A program made the translations under genes and the position numbers. A stretch of 64,000 nucleotides of DNA from Leptothrix discophora (GTDB lineage Bacteria; Pseudomonadota; Gammaproteobacteria; Burkholderiales; Burkholderiaceae_C), in assembly GCF_030705305.1 (NCBI RefSeq), contig NZ_JAUZEE010000009.1, forward strand, positions 109,636 to 173,635, given 5' to 3'. Below are positions 1-9,172 of this stretch, one piece after another. Under the pieces are notes generated by a model. It saw nothing but the letters and a program-made list of their open reading frames with translations. It was not told where the DNA came from and searched no databases. The stretch's first letter is position 1, and each line of letters starts with the position of its first letter.

Positions 1-2119
1 GCTGGGCGATCATCTGGTTCATGTCGCCTTGCAGGCGCTCGAAGATGCCCTCGAACTGGCCTTCCACGGACTGGCTCAGGTCGCCATCGGAGATGCGCGT
101 CAGCGCCTCGCTGAAGGTGTTGAGGTTGGTCTCGGTCGTGCCGACGACGGTGTTGATGCCGTCGCCCAGCGTCTTGTAGAAGCCGGTGGCGCCGGCCGTG
201 TCGATGCGGTTGCCGAAGTCGCCACGCGCGGCGCCCTGGACCACCTGGGTCACGGCTTCCTCCAGCTTCACTTCCTCGGTCCGGTCGGCCCACTCGAAGA
301 CCGTGCCGACGCGCTGGCCGTTGCCGTCGGCGATCGGGCTGGTCGACAGGGCGACCGTGACCTGGCCCGCCTTCCACTGGCGCCGATCGGTGGTGCGCAG
401 GTTCTCGACCAGGCGGCGCTGCGCGACCGGCTCGGTGTGGAAGACATCGAAGCTCTGGCCGACCAGGTGGGCCGCGTCGAAGTTCGGCAGCTGGGTGCGC
501 AGATCGGGCTCGATGCGGGCCAGCAGCGCGCGGCTGGCGTCGTTGCCGTAGCGGATCAGCCCGTCGGCATCGGCGATCAGCACCGCGCTGGGCACGCCGT
601 CCAGCGCCATGCGGATGCGCAGGTTCTCGGCGGCGGCCGTGGCGGCCTCGCGCAGGCGCTCGCGCACCGGCTCGATGGCATCGTTGACGAAACGCTTCTT
701 GCCCGGCAGCGGCGCGAGCGGCTGCTCGAAGTCGCCGTGGCCGAAGGCCTGCACGACGCCCAGGGCCTGGCGGCTCATGTCGATGTGGCTGGCGACCATC
801 GCGTTGATGCCGTCGGCCATGCTGGCGTAGTCGCCGCGGTAGTGGCTGGCATCGAGCGTGACGTCGATGTCGCCGCGGTCATGCTCCGTGGCCATGGCAT
901 TCATCTCGCCGATCAGGCGGGTCAGCGTGGTGCGGGCCTGCTCGAAGGACGTGGCGATCTGCGCGAACTCGTCGCGACCGGCGGCGTGCACCGGCTGGTC
1001 GAGCTGGCCGGCAGCGACACGGCCGGCGTCGTCCTGCAGCAGCCGGGCCGAGCGGCGGATCGAGCCGACCGTGGCGGTGTAGAGGTAGATCGCGGCCAGC
1101 AGGCCGGCCACCGACAGCCCCACCATCGTCAGGCGTTCACGCGTGATGCGGTCCACGCGGGCCTGCAGCTGCTCGTTGAGGGCTGCGACGGCGGAGTCAT
1201 GGAACTCGAAGACCTTTTCCTGCACCTGGTTGCTGGACTCGAACAGCGCGTTCGGGTCCATCCGGGTCGGGCCGACGACCGCGATCTGGCGGACCTTGGC
1301 CACGAAGCCGTCGACCGCCGTCATCGCCTCGGTCCAGCCCTTGGGGGCCGTCAGGCCGTTGCGTTCATAGGCAGCGATCGCACGCCGCAGGCCGTCCTCG
1401 GCGGTGGTCATCTCATGCGCGATGGCCTCGATGCGGGCCACGTCGTCGGCATGCACCTGGCCTTCGGCGACCGGTTCGATCGCGGCATCGCGCAGCAGCG
1501 CCAGCGCGTCCAGGAAGGGCACGATGCGGTTGAAGGCGGCGTCCTGCAGGAAGTAGGGTCCGGCATCGGGCTCCAGCAGCACGCCCGAACTGTCCAGCAC
1601 GCCGTGCGTGAGGTTGGCCAGCTGGCTGGCCAGTGCGGTGTAGGCCGCCTCGCGCGTGGCCTTGTCGGTCTGGCCGTTCAGGCGCGTGAACTGGTCGATC
1701 TGGGTGCGCACGTCCTTCCAGCCCTTGGCGAACTCGGCGTGCGTCGCGGCCTCGGAGGCCGCGACGGCCTTGTCGACCATGGCCAGGTCGTCCGCCAGCT
1801 GCTTGCTGCGGCCTTCGAGCAGGGCCTCGGCGCCCTCGACCTTATTGGCCACCAGGTTCAGGGCCGAGCGGTAGGCCCGCACCGGATCGGCGGCATCGAT
1901 CAGCTCGTTGGCCAGCGGCGTGGCCATCAGCTCGCCGCGGGTGTACGCGAGGTCGGCGTTCTGCTTGATGACCAGCTGGCCCAGCAGGCCCAGCAGCGGC
2001 ACGGCCAGCACGGTGGCGACCAGCGCGAACTTGGCGCCGAGCGTCATGCGCTGGAGCAGCGGGTTGACCGGCGCGAACAGGCGCGGCGGTCGTTGGGTGA
2101 CGGGGGTCGTCTGGGACAT
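1..2119 (-). CDS. Methyl-accepting chemotaxis protein, 3' end outside window
   Basis: Membrane chemoreceptor, first ~706 codons visible. It begins MSQTTPVTQ, has a first membrane segment near residues 27-48, a large helical periplasmic part, a second membrane segment near residue 345 (LTMVGLSVAGLLAAIYLY) and a HAMP-like linker. A cytoplasmic PAS segment follows (VPSAVLIADADGLIRYGNDA) and then a second HAMP-like stretch. The methyl-accepting hairpin itself lies beyond the left edge and is not seen. It shares the PAS-plus-linker style of the MCP just upstream (NMLNEVMGG versus DGINTVVGT), so the pair probably arose by duplication. It is the last visible gene of a minus-strand chemosensory operon. 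The ligand cannot be told from the sequence. Confidence 0.85.
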   Translation of the reverse strand, partial: MSQTTPVTQRPPRLFAPVNPLLQRMTLGAKFALVATVLAVPLLGLLGQLVIKQNADLAYTRGELMATPLANELIDAADPVRAYRSALNLVANKVEGAEALLEGRSKQLADDLAMVDKAVAASEAATHAEFAKGWKDVRTQIDQFTRLNGQTDKATREAAYTALASQLANLTHGVLDSSGVLLEPDAGPYFLQDAAFNRIVPFLDALALLRDAAIEPVAEGQVHADDVARIEAIAHEMTTAEDGLRRAIAAYERNGLTAPKGWTEAMTAVDGFVAKVRQIAVVGPTRMDPNALFESSNQVQEKVFEFHDSAVAALNEQLQARVDRITRERLTMVGLSVAGLLAAIYLYTATVGSIRRSARLLQDDAGRVAAGQLDQPVHAAGRDEFAQIATSFEQARTTLTRLIGEMNAMATEHDRGDIDVTLDASHYRGDYASMADGINAMVASHIDMSRQALGVVQAFGHGDFEQPLAPLPGKKRFVNDAIEPVRERLREAATAAAENLRIRMALDGVPSAVLIADADGLIRYGNDASRALLARIEPDLRTQLPNFDAAHLVGQSFDVFHTEPVAQRRLVENLRTTDRRQWKAGQVTVALSTSPIADGNGQRVGTVFEWADRTEEVKLEEAVTQVVQGAARGDFGNRIDTAGATGFYKTLGDGINTVVGTTETNLNTFSEALTRISDGDLSQSVEGQFEGIFERLQGDMNQMIAQ

Positions 2120-2189
2120 GGTCGTCTCCGAAGCGGTGGATGCGGGCAGGGTGTGACGCGTGGGCGGGGGCCGGTGGCGGGGTCGCGCC

Positions 2190-4220
2190 TCAGGCGGCCA
2201 TGGCCGCCTGGCGGGATGTGGCGTGGCGCGGGGCCGCCGGCGCGGGGGCCGTGCTGAGCCGGTACTGCGAGACCAGGTGCTGCAGCTGGCTGGCCTCGTC
2301 ATCGAGCTGGTCGGCGGTGGCCGAGAGTTCCTCGGCCGACGCGGCGTTGACCTGGGTGGCGTGGCTGACCTCGTCCATCACCGCATGCAGCTGGGTGACC
2401 TGGTCGGCCTGCGACTGGGATGACCGGGCGATGTCCTGCACCAGCGCGGAGGTGCGCGCGATCGAGGGCTGCATCTGCTGCAGCAGCGCGCCGGCCTGTT
2501 CGGCCATGCCGACGCTGTCGGCGGCCAGTTCGCCGATCTCGCGGGCGGCGACCTGGCTGCGCTCGGCGAGCTTGCGGACCTCGGCGGCGACGACCGCGAA
2601 GCCCTTGCCGTGATCGCCGGCACGCGCTGCCTCGATGGCGGCGTTGAGCGCCAGCAGGTTGGTCTGGTAGGCGATGTCGTCGATGATCGAGATGCGCGTG
2701 GCGATCGCCTTCATCGCCTCGACCGTCTGCAGCACCGCGCTGCCGCCCTGGGTCGCTTCCTGTGCGGCACGGGTGGCGATCTCGTCGGTCTGGCGGGCGC
2801 TGCGGGTGTTCTCGGCCACGCTGCCGGACATCTCCTGCAGCGAGGCGCTGGTCTCTTCCATGCTGGCGGCCTGCTCCGAGGCCGACTGGGCCAGCGACTG
2901 CGAGGTGCCGCTGACCTGCGAGGCCGCGATCGACAGCCGCTCGGCCGCCTCGCGCACCTGGCCCAGCGTCAGGCCGACGCCGCCCATGACCTCGTTGAGC
3001 ATGTTGCCGAGGTCGCGGTAGAAGCCCTCGGCGCGATCCATCGAGACGCGGGCCGAGAAGTCGCCCGACGAGGCGGCCTCGGCCAGCTGCGTCAGCGCCT
3101 GCTCGGCGGCCAGCTGGTCGGTCAGGTCGGACCACTGGCCGACGCTGCCCAGCGTGCGCCCGGCGCTGTCGCGCACCGGCGTGGTGATGACCTCGTAGGT
3201 CCGGCCGCCCAGCACCATGCGGGTCTGGACCCGCTGGGTCAGGCCGCGCAGGCGGGCCACCGCCGCTTGCGGATCCTTGTAGAACACGCCCACCGAGGCG
3301 CCGAGCACGGCTTCCGGGTCGAAGCCCGGCAGGTCCTGGCGGAAGGCGGCGGCGTCGCGGCGCAGGATCTGCCGCAGCGCGTCGTTGAGGTAGACGATGG
3401 TGCCGTCCGCATCGGCGATGCGCACCGGCATCGCGGCGGCATCGAGCGCCTGGCGGATGCGCAGCGCGGCCTCGCGCTCGGCATGCTCGGTGGCCTGGCG
3501 GGCCTGGGCCTCGGCCTGCTCGCGCAGGCTGGTGCTCAGGTCCTTCCATTCGCACAGCAGGCCGGCGGGCTTGCCGGCGGCATCGTGCATCGGCGTCAGC
3601 GCCAGCTCCAGCGTCAGCCCGTCGACCGAGAGGCGCTGCAGCCCGGCCGCGAGGTCGATGCGGGCGCTGGCCGCGCCGAACAGCTGGCTCAGTCGCTGAC
3701 CCACCCAGTGGCCGCCGGACGTGGCGGCGTTGCCGGCACGCGTGCCACGGGCCTGCGTGCTGGCGTGGGCCTGGACCCGGTCGAGCAGCTGCTGCAGTGC
3801 CGGGTTCAGGTGGTGCAGCGTGCCGTCGGCGTGGCAGGCACCGATCGCGCTGGTGCTGCAGGCGATCACCTGCAGCAGCTCGCCGGCGCGGGACGCGTGG
3901 CGGTCGTGTTCCTGTTGCAGCGTGGCCAGCCGCACCGACAGCGTCGCGGCGTCCGCCAGCTGCGCGTCCAGCCGACCGGCCAGCGCCTGGCGGGCCTGGC
4001 GACCGGCCCAGACGGAGGTGCCGGCCAGCACGGCCGCAGCCACGGCCAGCAGGCCGCCACCGAGCGTCGGCGGCGCGATGCCTGCGAGGCCTGCACCGAT
4101 CGCCGCAATCGGCGCGAGCAGGGCGGAGACGGTGCTCAGACGCATCGGGTGGTCGGTCATCATGGTGTGGGGTCGGTGCGTGGGACGGTGGTTCGGGGAG
4201 ATCGGTGCGGGCGTGGGCAT
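2190..4220 (-). CDS. PAS-containing methyl-accepting chemotaxis protein
   Basis: Chemoreceptor of up to 676 residues. After a Pro/His-rich start come two hydrophobic segments (about residues 28-75) with almost no periplasmic loop. Two PAS-like regions follow (around 110-200 and 255-370, the second containing [19 protein letters not shown]), then a full signalling hairpin with its tip [20 protein letters not shown] and the conserved EVRKLAERS. The short periplasmic part and the PAS domains suggest it senses an internal cue such as redox state or a bound cofactor; this is inference. The gene starts 15 nt after cheA. No clear ribosome binding site precedes the ATG at 4220 or the ATG-ATG at 4163, so the start is uncertain. 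The C-terminus (AAMAA) shows no CheR-tethering pentapeptide. Confidence 0.88.
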   Translation of the reverse strand: MPTPAPISPNHRPTHRPHTMMTDHPMRLSTVSALLAPIAAIGAGLAGIAPPTLGGGLLAVAAAVLAGTSVWAGRQARQALAGRLDAQLADAATLSVRLATLQQEHDRHASRAGELLQVIACSTSAIGACHADGTLHHLNPALQQLLDRVQAHASTQARGTRAGNAATSGGHWVGQRLSQLFGAASARIDLAAGLQRLSVDGLTLELALTPMHDAAGKPAGLLCEWKDLSTSLREQAEAQARQATEHAEREAALRIRQALDAAAMPVRIADADGTIVYLNDALRQILRRDAAAFRQDLPGFDPEAVLGASVGVFYKDPQAAVARLRGLTQRVQTRMVLGGRTYEVITTPVRDSAGRTLGSVGQWSDLTDQLAAEQALTQLAEAASSGDFSARVSMDRAEGFYRDLGNMLNEVMGGVGLTLGQVREAAERLSIAASQVSGTSQSLAQSASEQAASMEETSASLQEMSGSVAENTRSARQTDEIATRAAQEATQGGSAVLQTVEAMKAIATRISIIDDIAYQTNLLALNAAIEAARAGDHGKGFAVVAAEVRKLAERSQVAAREIGELAADSVGMAEQAGALLQQMQPSIARTSALVQDIARSSQSQADQVTQLHAVMDEVSHATQVNAASAEELSATADQLDDEASQLQHLVSQYRLSTAPAPAAPRHATSRQAAMAA

Positions 4221-4235
4221 CGCGATGTCAGTGCA

Positions 4236-6584
4236 TCAGGCGTGACCGGGCACGGCGGCATGGCCGATGCGCTGCGGCGTGACATGCCCCATCAGGCTGG
4301 GCACGTCGATGACGAGGGCGACCTCGCCGCTGCCGAGGATGGTCGAGCCGGCGATGCCGGGCAGGTGCTGGAAGATCCGGCCCAGCGGCTTGAGCACGGT
4401 CTGGTGCTCGCCCAGCAGGCGGTCGACCATCAGGCCGACCTTGCCGGTGGCGGTGCGCACCAGCAGCATGCTCTGGCGGTTCGGGCGCTGGCCGGCGACG
4501 CTGAAGCAGCTGCGCAGGTCGACCCAGGGCAGCACCTCGCCGCGCAGGTCGAAGCAGCCGCTCAGGCGCGTGTCGGCGGCGCTGCGGCAGGCCGGTGGCG
4601 ACTCGATGCACTCGACCACGGTCTCCAGCGGCAGCACGTAGTGCACGTCGCCGACGCTGGTCAGGAAGCCGTCGATGATGGCCAGCGTGAGCGGCAGCCG
4701 GATCTGCATCGTCGTGCCGGTGCCGACCTGGCTGGCGATGTGGATCTGGCCGCGCAGCGCGTCGATGTTGCGCTTGACCACGTCCATGCCGACGCCGCGG
4801 CCGGAGATGTCGGTGACCTTCTCGGCGGTCGAGAAGCCGGGCGCGAAGATGAGCTGGTGGACCTCGGCGTCGCTCATCGCCGCGTCCTCGGCCACCAGGC
4901 CGCGTTCGACCGCCTTGGCGAAGATGCGCTCGCGGGCCAGGCCGCGGCCGTCGTCGCTGACCTCGATGACGATCTGGCCGCTCTCGTGGTACGCGTTGAG
5001 GGCCAGCCGGCCGCGCGGGTTCTTGCCGTGCGCCTGGCGGTCCTCGGCCGCTTCGATGCCGTGGTCCAGGCTGTTGCGCACCAGGTGCATCAGCGGATCG
5101 GCGATGGACTCGACCATGGCCTTGTCCAGCTCGGTGTCGCCGCCGGTGATCTCCAGCGCGACATCCTTGCCGAGCGCCTTGCTGACGTCGCGCACGACCC
5201 GCTGGAAGCGCGCGAAGGTCTCTCCGATGGGCACCATGCGCAGGCTGAGTGCGCCGTCGCGGGCTTCCTGCACCAGGTCGTGGATGCGTTGCGCGGCCTC
5301 GATGAAGCCGGGCGAGTTCTCGCGCTGCGCGACCAGCTGGGCGCCGGAGCCGGCGATCACCAGTTCGCCGATCAGGTCGATCAGGTGATCGAGCTTGTCG
5401 GCGCTGACGCGCAGGTAGCGGTTCTCGTCGCCGCGCTTCTCGTGGCGCTTGTCGTGGGCCTTGTCCTGGGTCTTGTGGCCGACCTTGTCGCCGCCCGCTT
5501 TGCCGCCCGTGTTGCCGCCAGCCTCGCCGCGCCGGTCAGCCTCGTTCTGGCGACGTTCGCCGGTGCCGCCGCGGCGCTCGATGTCGATCGGCGCGAGCGT
5601 GCCGGCGGCCTGGCCGGACTCGGCGGCGTCGAGCACCTCCAGCACCTCGGGCAGCGCCAGCGCCTCGGCGCTGTCGGTGCGGCGCAGCGGCAGCACGATG
5701 CCCAGCGCCAGCCAGCGCTGCAGCAGCGCGCGGCGGGCCTCGGGCTCGCCCTGGCTGCGCAGGTCCAGCAGCGCGTCGTGGTCGTGGGTGTCGGCATCGG
5801 GGGCCAGCAGGGCCAGCGAACAGTCGTCGAGCACGAACTCGAAGACCTGCTCGATCGCTTCGCGGCTGGCCGTGCTGTGCAGGCGGATCTCGAAGCCCAG
5901 GTGGCAGGTCTCGGGGTCGAGCGTGTCCAGGCCGGGCAGGCCGTCGGCGACGGTGTCGATGCCGGTGACCGTGCCGACCGTGCCGAGGTAGCGGATGAAG
6001 GCGAGCGGGTCCAGGCCGTTGCGCAGCACGTCGGCGCCGAAGCGCAGCGACAGCAGCCATTGGCCCTGGCCGGGCCGGTCGTCCAGCGTCAGCGCGGCCA
6101 GGCCGGTGCTGCCGCAGGCGGCGGTTTCGGTCGCCGATGCGGCAGGGGCGGTGGAAGCCGGCGCCTCGTGGCCCATCAAGCGGCGCAGCTCGGCGCCGAG
6201 CGTGCGGCTGTGGGCCTGCACGTCGGCATCGCAGTCGTCCAGGCCCTGCCGGCCGGCGCGCACTTCCAGCAGCAGCCGGCCCATCTGGTCACGCGACTGC
6301 AGCAGCGCGGCGGCCACCTCGTCGCCGAAGGCCAGCGCGTCGCTGCGCAGGCATTCCATCAGCGTCTCCACCTCGTGGGTGAAGGCGACCACGGCCTCGC
6401 AGCCGAACAGGCCGGCGGTGCCCTTGATCGTGTGGGCGGCGCGGAAGGCCGCGTTGAGCAGCTCGTGGTCGTCGGGCGCGGACTCCAGCCCGAGCAGGGC
6501 GTCCTCGAACTGCTGCAGCAGCTGGTCGGCTTCCTCCAGGAAGCCGTCGCGTGCGGCGGCCAGGATGTCGTCGTCGTCGGTCAT
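4236..6584 (-). CDS. cheA: Chemotaxis histidine kinase CheA
   Basis: Central autokinase of the chemosensory array, passing phosphate to CheY. The 782-residue product has an HPt domain with phospho-accepting His51 (AAHTIKGTAG). A variable linker follows, rich in charged residues and containing a His/Lys/Asp repetitive stretch. Then come the dimerisation helices (DKLDHLIDLIGELV), the ATPase with its N box (LVRNSLDHGIEA), DDGRGL and ISGRGVGMDVV, and a C-terminal CheW-like domain (LPLETVVECIE). The ATG at 6584 is chosen because the HPt begins right after it (MTDDDDILAAARDGF); the open frame continues upstream without family similarity. It lies 14 nt after the STAS gene and 15 nt before an MCP gene, as expected for one transcript. 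No CheW, CheB or CheR gene is visible; they may lie left of the window. Confidence 0.95.
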   Translation of the reverse strand: MTDDDDILAAARDGFLEEADQLLQQFEDALLGLESAPDDHELLNAAFRAAHTIKGTAGLFGCEAVVAFTHEVETLMECLRSDALAFGDEVAAALLQSRDQMGRLLLEVRAGRQGLDDCDADVQAHSRTLGAELRRLMGHEAPASTAPAASATETAACGSTGLAALTLDDRPGQGQWLLSLRFGADVLRNGLDPLAFIRYLGTVGTVTGIDTVADGLPGLDTLDPETCHLGFEIRLHSTASREAIEQVFEFVLDDCSLALLAPDADTHDHDALLDLRSQGEPEARRALLQRWLALGIVLPLRRTDSAEALALPEVLEVLDAAESGQAAGTLAPIDIERRGGTGERRQNEADRRGEAGGNTGGKAGGDKVGHKTQDKAHDKRHEKRGDENRYLRVSADKLDHLIDLIGELVIAGSGAQLVAQRENSPGFIEAAQRIHDLVQEARDGALSLRMVPIGETFARFQRVVRDVSKALGKDVALEITGGDTELDKAMVESIADPLMHLVRNSLDHGIEAAEDRQAHGKNPRGRLALNAYHESGQIVIEVSDDGRGLARERIFAKAVERGLVAEDAAMSDAEVHQLIFAPGFSTAEKVTDISGRGVGMDVVKRNIDALRGQIHIASQVGTGTTMQIRLPLTLAIIDGFLTSVGDVHYVLPLETVVECIESPPACRSAADTRLSGCFDLRGEVLPWVDLRSCFSVAGQRPNRQSMLLVRTATGKVGLMVDRLLGEHQTVLKPLGRIFQHLPGIAGSTILGSGEVALVIDVPSLMGHVTPQRIGHAAVPGHA

Positions 6585-6598
6585 CGGGCGTCCCGTGT

Positions 6599-6910
6599 TC
6601 AGGCCTTCGCGGCCGGCTCGTCGATCAGGCCCTGCAGGCCGTAGGTGCGCAGCACCTCGCGCACCACCGGGCTGGCCTGGACGATGCGCAGGCTCGCGCC
6701 GGCGAGCTTGAGCGTGTTGCGCGTGGCCAGCAGCAGCTGCACGCCGGTGCTGTCGCAGGCGGTCACGTCGGCCAGGTCCAGCAGCAGGTCCTGCGTGGTG
6801 CCGCCGTTGGCGGCGAGGACCGCCAGCAGGGCCTCGCGCTGGGCCTGGGCTTGCTGGATGTCCAGCTCGCCGTGCAGGGCGTGGTGCGTGGCAGGTGGCG
6901 TGGCGGTCAT
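6599..6910 (-). CDS. STAS-domain protein
   Basis: A 103-residue single STAS domain, the fold of anti-sigma-factor antagonists such as SpoIIAA. The segment LLLDLADVTACDSTGVQLLL carries the DST signature, with Ser54 at the position phosphorylated in SpoIIAA-like proteins. It sits between cheY and cheA with gaps of 8 and 14 nt, so it is almost certainly co-transcribed with them. STAS proteins recur in chemosensory operons of betaproteobacteria, but their role there is not well defined. A scaffold or a regulated partner of the receptor/kinase complex is possible. No matching serine kinase or phosphatase gene is visible here. Confidence 0.85.
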   Translation of the reverse strand: MTATPPATHHALHGELDIQQAQAQREALLAVLAANGGTTQDLLLDLADVTACDSTGVQLLLATRNTLKLAGASLRIVQASPVVREVLRTYGLQGLIDEPAAKA

Positions 6911-6918
6911 GGCGGCGC

Positions 6919-7284
6919 TCAGACGCAGAGCTTGTTGACCGCCTCGACCAGCTGCGACGGCTGGAAGGGCTTGGTGATCCAGGCGCGGGCGCCGGCGGCA
7001 CGGCCTTCGGCCTTCTTGGCCTCCTGGCTCTCGGTGGTCAGCATGATCACCGGCGTGAACTTGTAGGTCGCCAGCGTCTTGATGTGGCGCAGGAAGCTCA
7101 GGCCGTCCATCTGCGGCATGTTCACGTCGCAGACGATCAGGTTGATCTTCTGGCCGGTCAGCTTGGCCACGGCGTCCTTGCCGTCGCCAGCCTCGACGAC
7201 CGCGTAGCCGGCCTTCTGCAACGCCAGCTTCACGACGGTGCGGAAGCTGCTCGAGTCGTCCACGACCATGACGGTCTTGCTCAT
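6919..7284 (-). CDS. cheY: CheY-type single-domain response regulator (copy 2)
   Basis: A stand-alone receiver of 121 residues. Acidic pocket Asp9/Asp10, phospho-acceptor Asp53 (VCDVNMPQMDG), the Thr of LTTES and the Lys of ITKPF are all present, so phosphorylation chemistry should be intact. There is no output domain. It shows clear similarity to the receiver encoded 6 nt upstream, including the shared stretch EAKKAEGRAAGA, so the two are tandem paralogs. One may drive the output while the other acts as a phosphate sink; this is inference from other two-CheY systems. Confidence 0.93.
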   Translation of the reverse strand: MSKTVMVVDDSSSFRTVVKLALQKAGYAVVEAGDGKDAVAKLTGQKINLIVCDVNMPQMDGLSFLRHIKTLATYKFTPVIMLTTESQEAKKAEGRAAGARAWITKPFQPSQLVEAVNKLCV

Positions 7285-7290
7285 GTCGTC

Positions 7291-7659
7291 TTACTCCTTG
7301 AAGAACGAATTGACCAGTTCGACCAGCTTGGACGGCTGGAAGGGCTTGGTGATCCAGGCGTTGGCACCGGCGGCGCGGCCTTCGGCCTTCTTGGCCTCGC
7401 TGGTCTCGGTGGTCAGCATCACGACCGGCGTGCGGCCATGACGCGGCAGCGTGCGCAGCTGGCGCACGAAGGTCAGGCCGTCCATGCCGGGCATGTTCAC
7501 GTCGCAGACCAGCAGGTCGATCGCCTGCCCGCCGAGCTTGCGGGTCGCGTCCTGGCCGTCGCTGGCCTCGACCACGTCGTAGCCCACACGCTTGAGGGCC
7601 AGCGCGACCACGGTGCGGAAGCTGCTGGAATCGTCGATGACCATCACGGTCTTGCCCAT
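7291..7659 (-). CDS. cheY: CheY-type single-domain response regulator (copy 1)
   Basis: A receiver-only protein of 122 residues with Asp9/Asp10, phospho-acceptor Asp53 (VCDVNMPGMDG), LTTET and ITKPF. It closely resembles the next gene and differs mainly in helices 1 and 4, the surfaces that usually decide partner choice. It lies 34 nt downstream of the MCP/CheZ-like gene, and the start is preceded by a GGAGAA ribosome binding site. Together with the next gene it places two receivers under a single CheA. Confidence 0.93.
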   Translation of the reverse strand: MGKTVMVIDDSSSFRTVVALALKRVGYDVVEASDGQDATRKLGGQAIDLLVCDVNMPGMDGLTFVRQLRTLPRHGRTPVVMLTTETSEAKKAEGRAAGANAWITKPFQPSKLVELVNSFFKE

Positions 7660-7693
7660 GGAAGTTCTCCTTCAGTCTGGGTGGGTGCCGGGT

Positions 7694-8845
7694 TCAGAAG
7701 AACTCGACGCCGCTGTTGCGTTGGATGTCCACGGTGCCGTGGTGGTGATTGCGCTGCTCTTCCATCGTGTAGGTGCGCTCGAGGTCTTCGAGCCAGCGCG
7801 CGGCGTCGGCATGCGAGGCCTCGTCATGGACCTCGATCCAGCCGGCAAAGCGCTGCATGTCGTTGCCGATGGCATCGAGCATCTGCGTCAGCCGGTCCTG
7901 GAACTGGAAGCCGACGAAGATCTGTTCGAGGTCGGCACCGAGCCGCACGCTCAGCGACTGCAGCTCGCGCGACGACTCCAGCGAGCGCGACAGGTCGCGC
8001 ACCAGCACGGCCACGACCTCGCGGGCCTGCAGGCGGGCGCGCAGGTCGATCTCCTCGTCGGAGCGGGTCTGGGCGAGCGCCTGGTTGCGGGTCTGCTCGA
8101 TGCGCTCGGACAGCTTCTGGATGCGCTGGGCGAGTTGCGCGCCGTTGCGGTCGCACTGGTTGGCCAGCGAACGGACCTCCTGCGCGACGACGGTGAAGCC
8201 CTGGCCCTCGCGGCCGGCGCGGTGGGCCTCGATCGAGGCGTTGAGCGCCACCAGGCCGGTATTGGCCGCGATCTGGCGCACGTCCTTGACCAGGCGCTGC
8301 AGGGCCTGCAGTTCCTCGTGCAGGCTGGCGATCTCGTCGACCATGGCGCGGCGCTGGCGGGTGGCCTCGTGCATGGGCTCCAGCAGCGCGTCGATTGCGC
8401 CGGCATGGACCTCGACCACCTCGTCGGTGGTGCCGGCCCGCAGGCTCAGGGACGTGCCCTCGACCTCGCGGGCCGCCACCGACAGGCCGTCGGACAGGCT
8501 GGAGAAGTTCTGCAGCAAGGCATCGATCTGCTTGCCGGCCTCGTCGCGCGAGGCCTCGATGTGGCGCTTCCACACCGGCACCACGCGGCTGACCATGAGG
8601 CGCGCACCGGCCTGGGCCGCGCTGGCCGGTGCCGCACCGTCGTGGCGGCCCAGCCGACGGACCAGCCAGCCGGTGGCCAGCGAGCCGGTGAGCGCCAGGC
8701 CGACGGCGATCGGACCGGCCGGGGCCAGCGTGGCGACGGCGGCGCAGGCCAGGCAGCCGGTGGCGGCCAGCAGGTCGATGCCGGTGCGCGGCGCGGCAGC
8801 GGCTGCCGGCGTCGCCCCGTTCCCGCTGTCGGGATGTGCGGTCAT
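7694..8845 (-). CDS. MCP-like signalling protein with CheZ-like C-terminal motif
   Basis: A 383-residue protein with two hydrophobic N-terminal segments (about residues 24-62) and no real periplasmic domain. A long helical region follows, with an MCP-type hairpin tip (NTGLVALNASIEAHRAGREGQG, split here as residues 195-216) and AQEVRSLANQ. Near the C-terminus the segment FQFQDRLTQMLDAIGNDM (residues 313-330) contains D317-x3-Q321, matching in kind and spacing the Asp/Gln pair of the CheY-P phosphatase CheZ (FQDLTGQ). It is the first gene of the che operon. The ATG at 8845 has AGGA close by; a TTG at 8899 would add 18 residues. It may be a receptor, a phosphatase for the two CheYs, or both; phosphatase activity is inferred from the motif only. 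Confidence 0.8.
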   Translation of the reverse strand: MTAHPDSGNGATPAAAAAPRTGIDLLAATGCLACAAVATLAPAGPIAVGLALTGSLATGWLVRRLGRHDGAAPASAAQAGARLMVSRVVPVWKRHIEASRDEAGKQIDALLQNFSSLSDGLSVAAREVEGTSLSLRAGTTDEVVEVHAGAIDALLEPMHEATRQRRAMVDEIASLHEELQALQRLVKDVRQIAANTGLVALNASIEAHRAGREGQGFTVVAQEVRSLANQCDRNGAQLAQRIQKLSERIEQTRNQALAQTRSDEEIDLRARLQAREVVAVLVRDLSRSLESSRELQSLSVRLGADLEQIFVGFQFQDRLTQMLDAIGNDMQRFAGWIEVHDEASHADAARWLEDLERTYTMEEQRNHHHGTVDIQRNSGVEFF

Positions 8846-9172
8846 GTCCTGGTTCAACGCAGCCCCCGTGTCGGGAGCTGTCGCGTGGACGGCGTGCAAG
8901 TGACCATGTGACCGCGCTCCATCTGGAAAAGTCGTCGTGTTCGGGTCGCATCCGGCCTGCCCGTGGTGCGGGCTTGCCGAAGCGCTCAGTTCGTACTGTC
9001 GGGGCGCAAGGCCCCATGCAATGGCTGGATATCGGCTGCCGGAATGGCCTACTTCTGCGGTTTTCGTGGCGGCTTGTCACAGAACAATCCGGTCAACCGG
9101 GGTTTCCTGGGCGCTCGGTCTTCTCGCCCCGATCGCGCCTGGACCGCCCCACCGACCTTTCGAGGAACACGG
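8846..9172. other. Intergenic region between divergent chemosensory genes
   Basis: About 327 bases between the minus-strand che operon and the plus-strand MCP gene, so it must hold promoters for both directions. I see a small hairpin at 9001-9015 (GGGGC, loop GCAAG, GCCCC) and GGATATCGGC near 9026, which faintly resembles a flagellar sigma-28 -10 box read toward the che operon, but there is no convincing -35 partner. No gene is apparent. Confidence 0.4.

Noticed and set aside
2610..6644. Very long plus-strand open frame (over 1300 codons) opposite cheA and an MCP gene
   Set aside because: Low-complexity Gly/Ala/Arg/Gln product without recognisable domain; it is an antisense shadow caused by very high GC at third positions. 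The minus strand carries the real genes.
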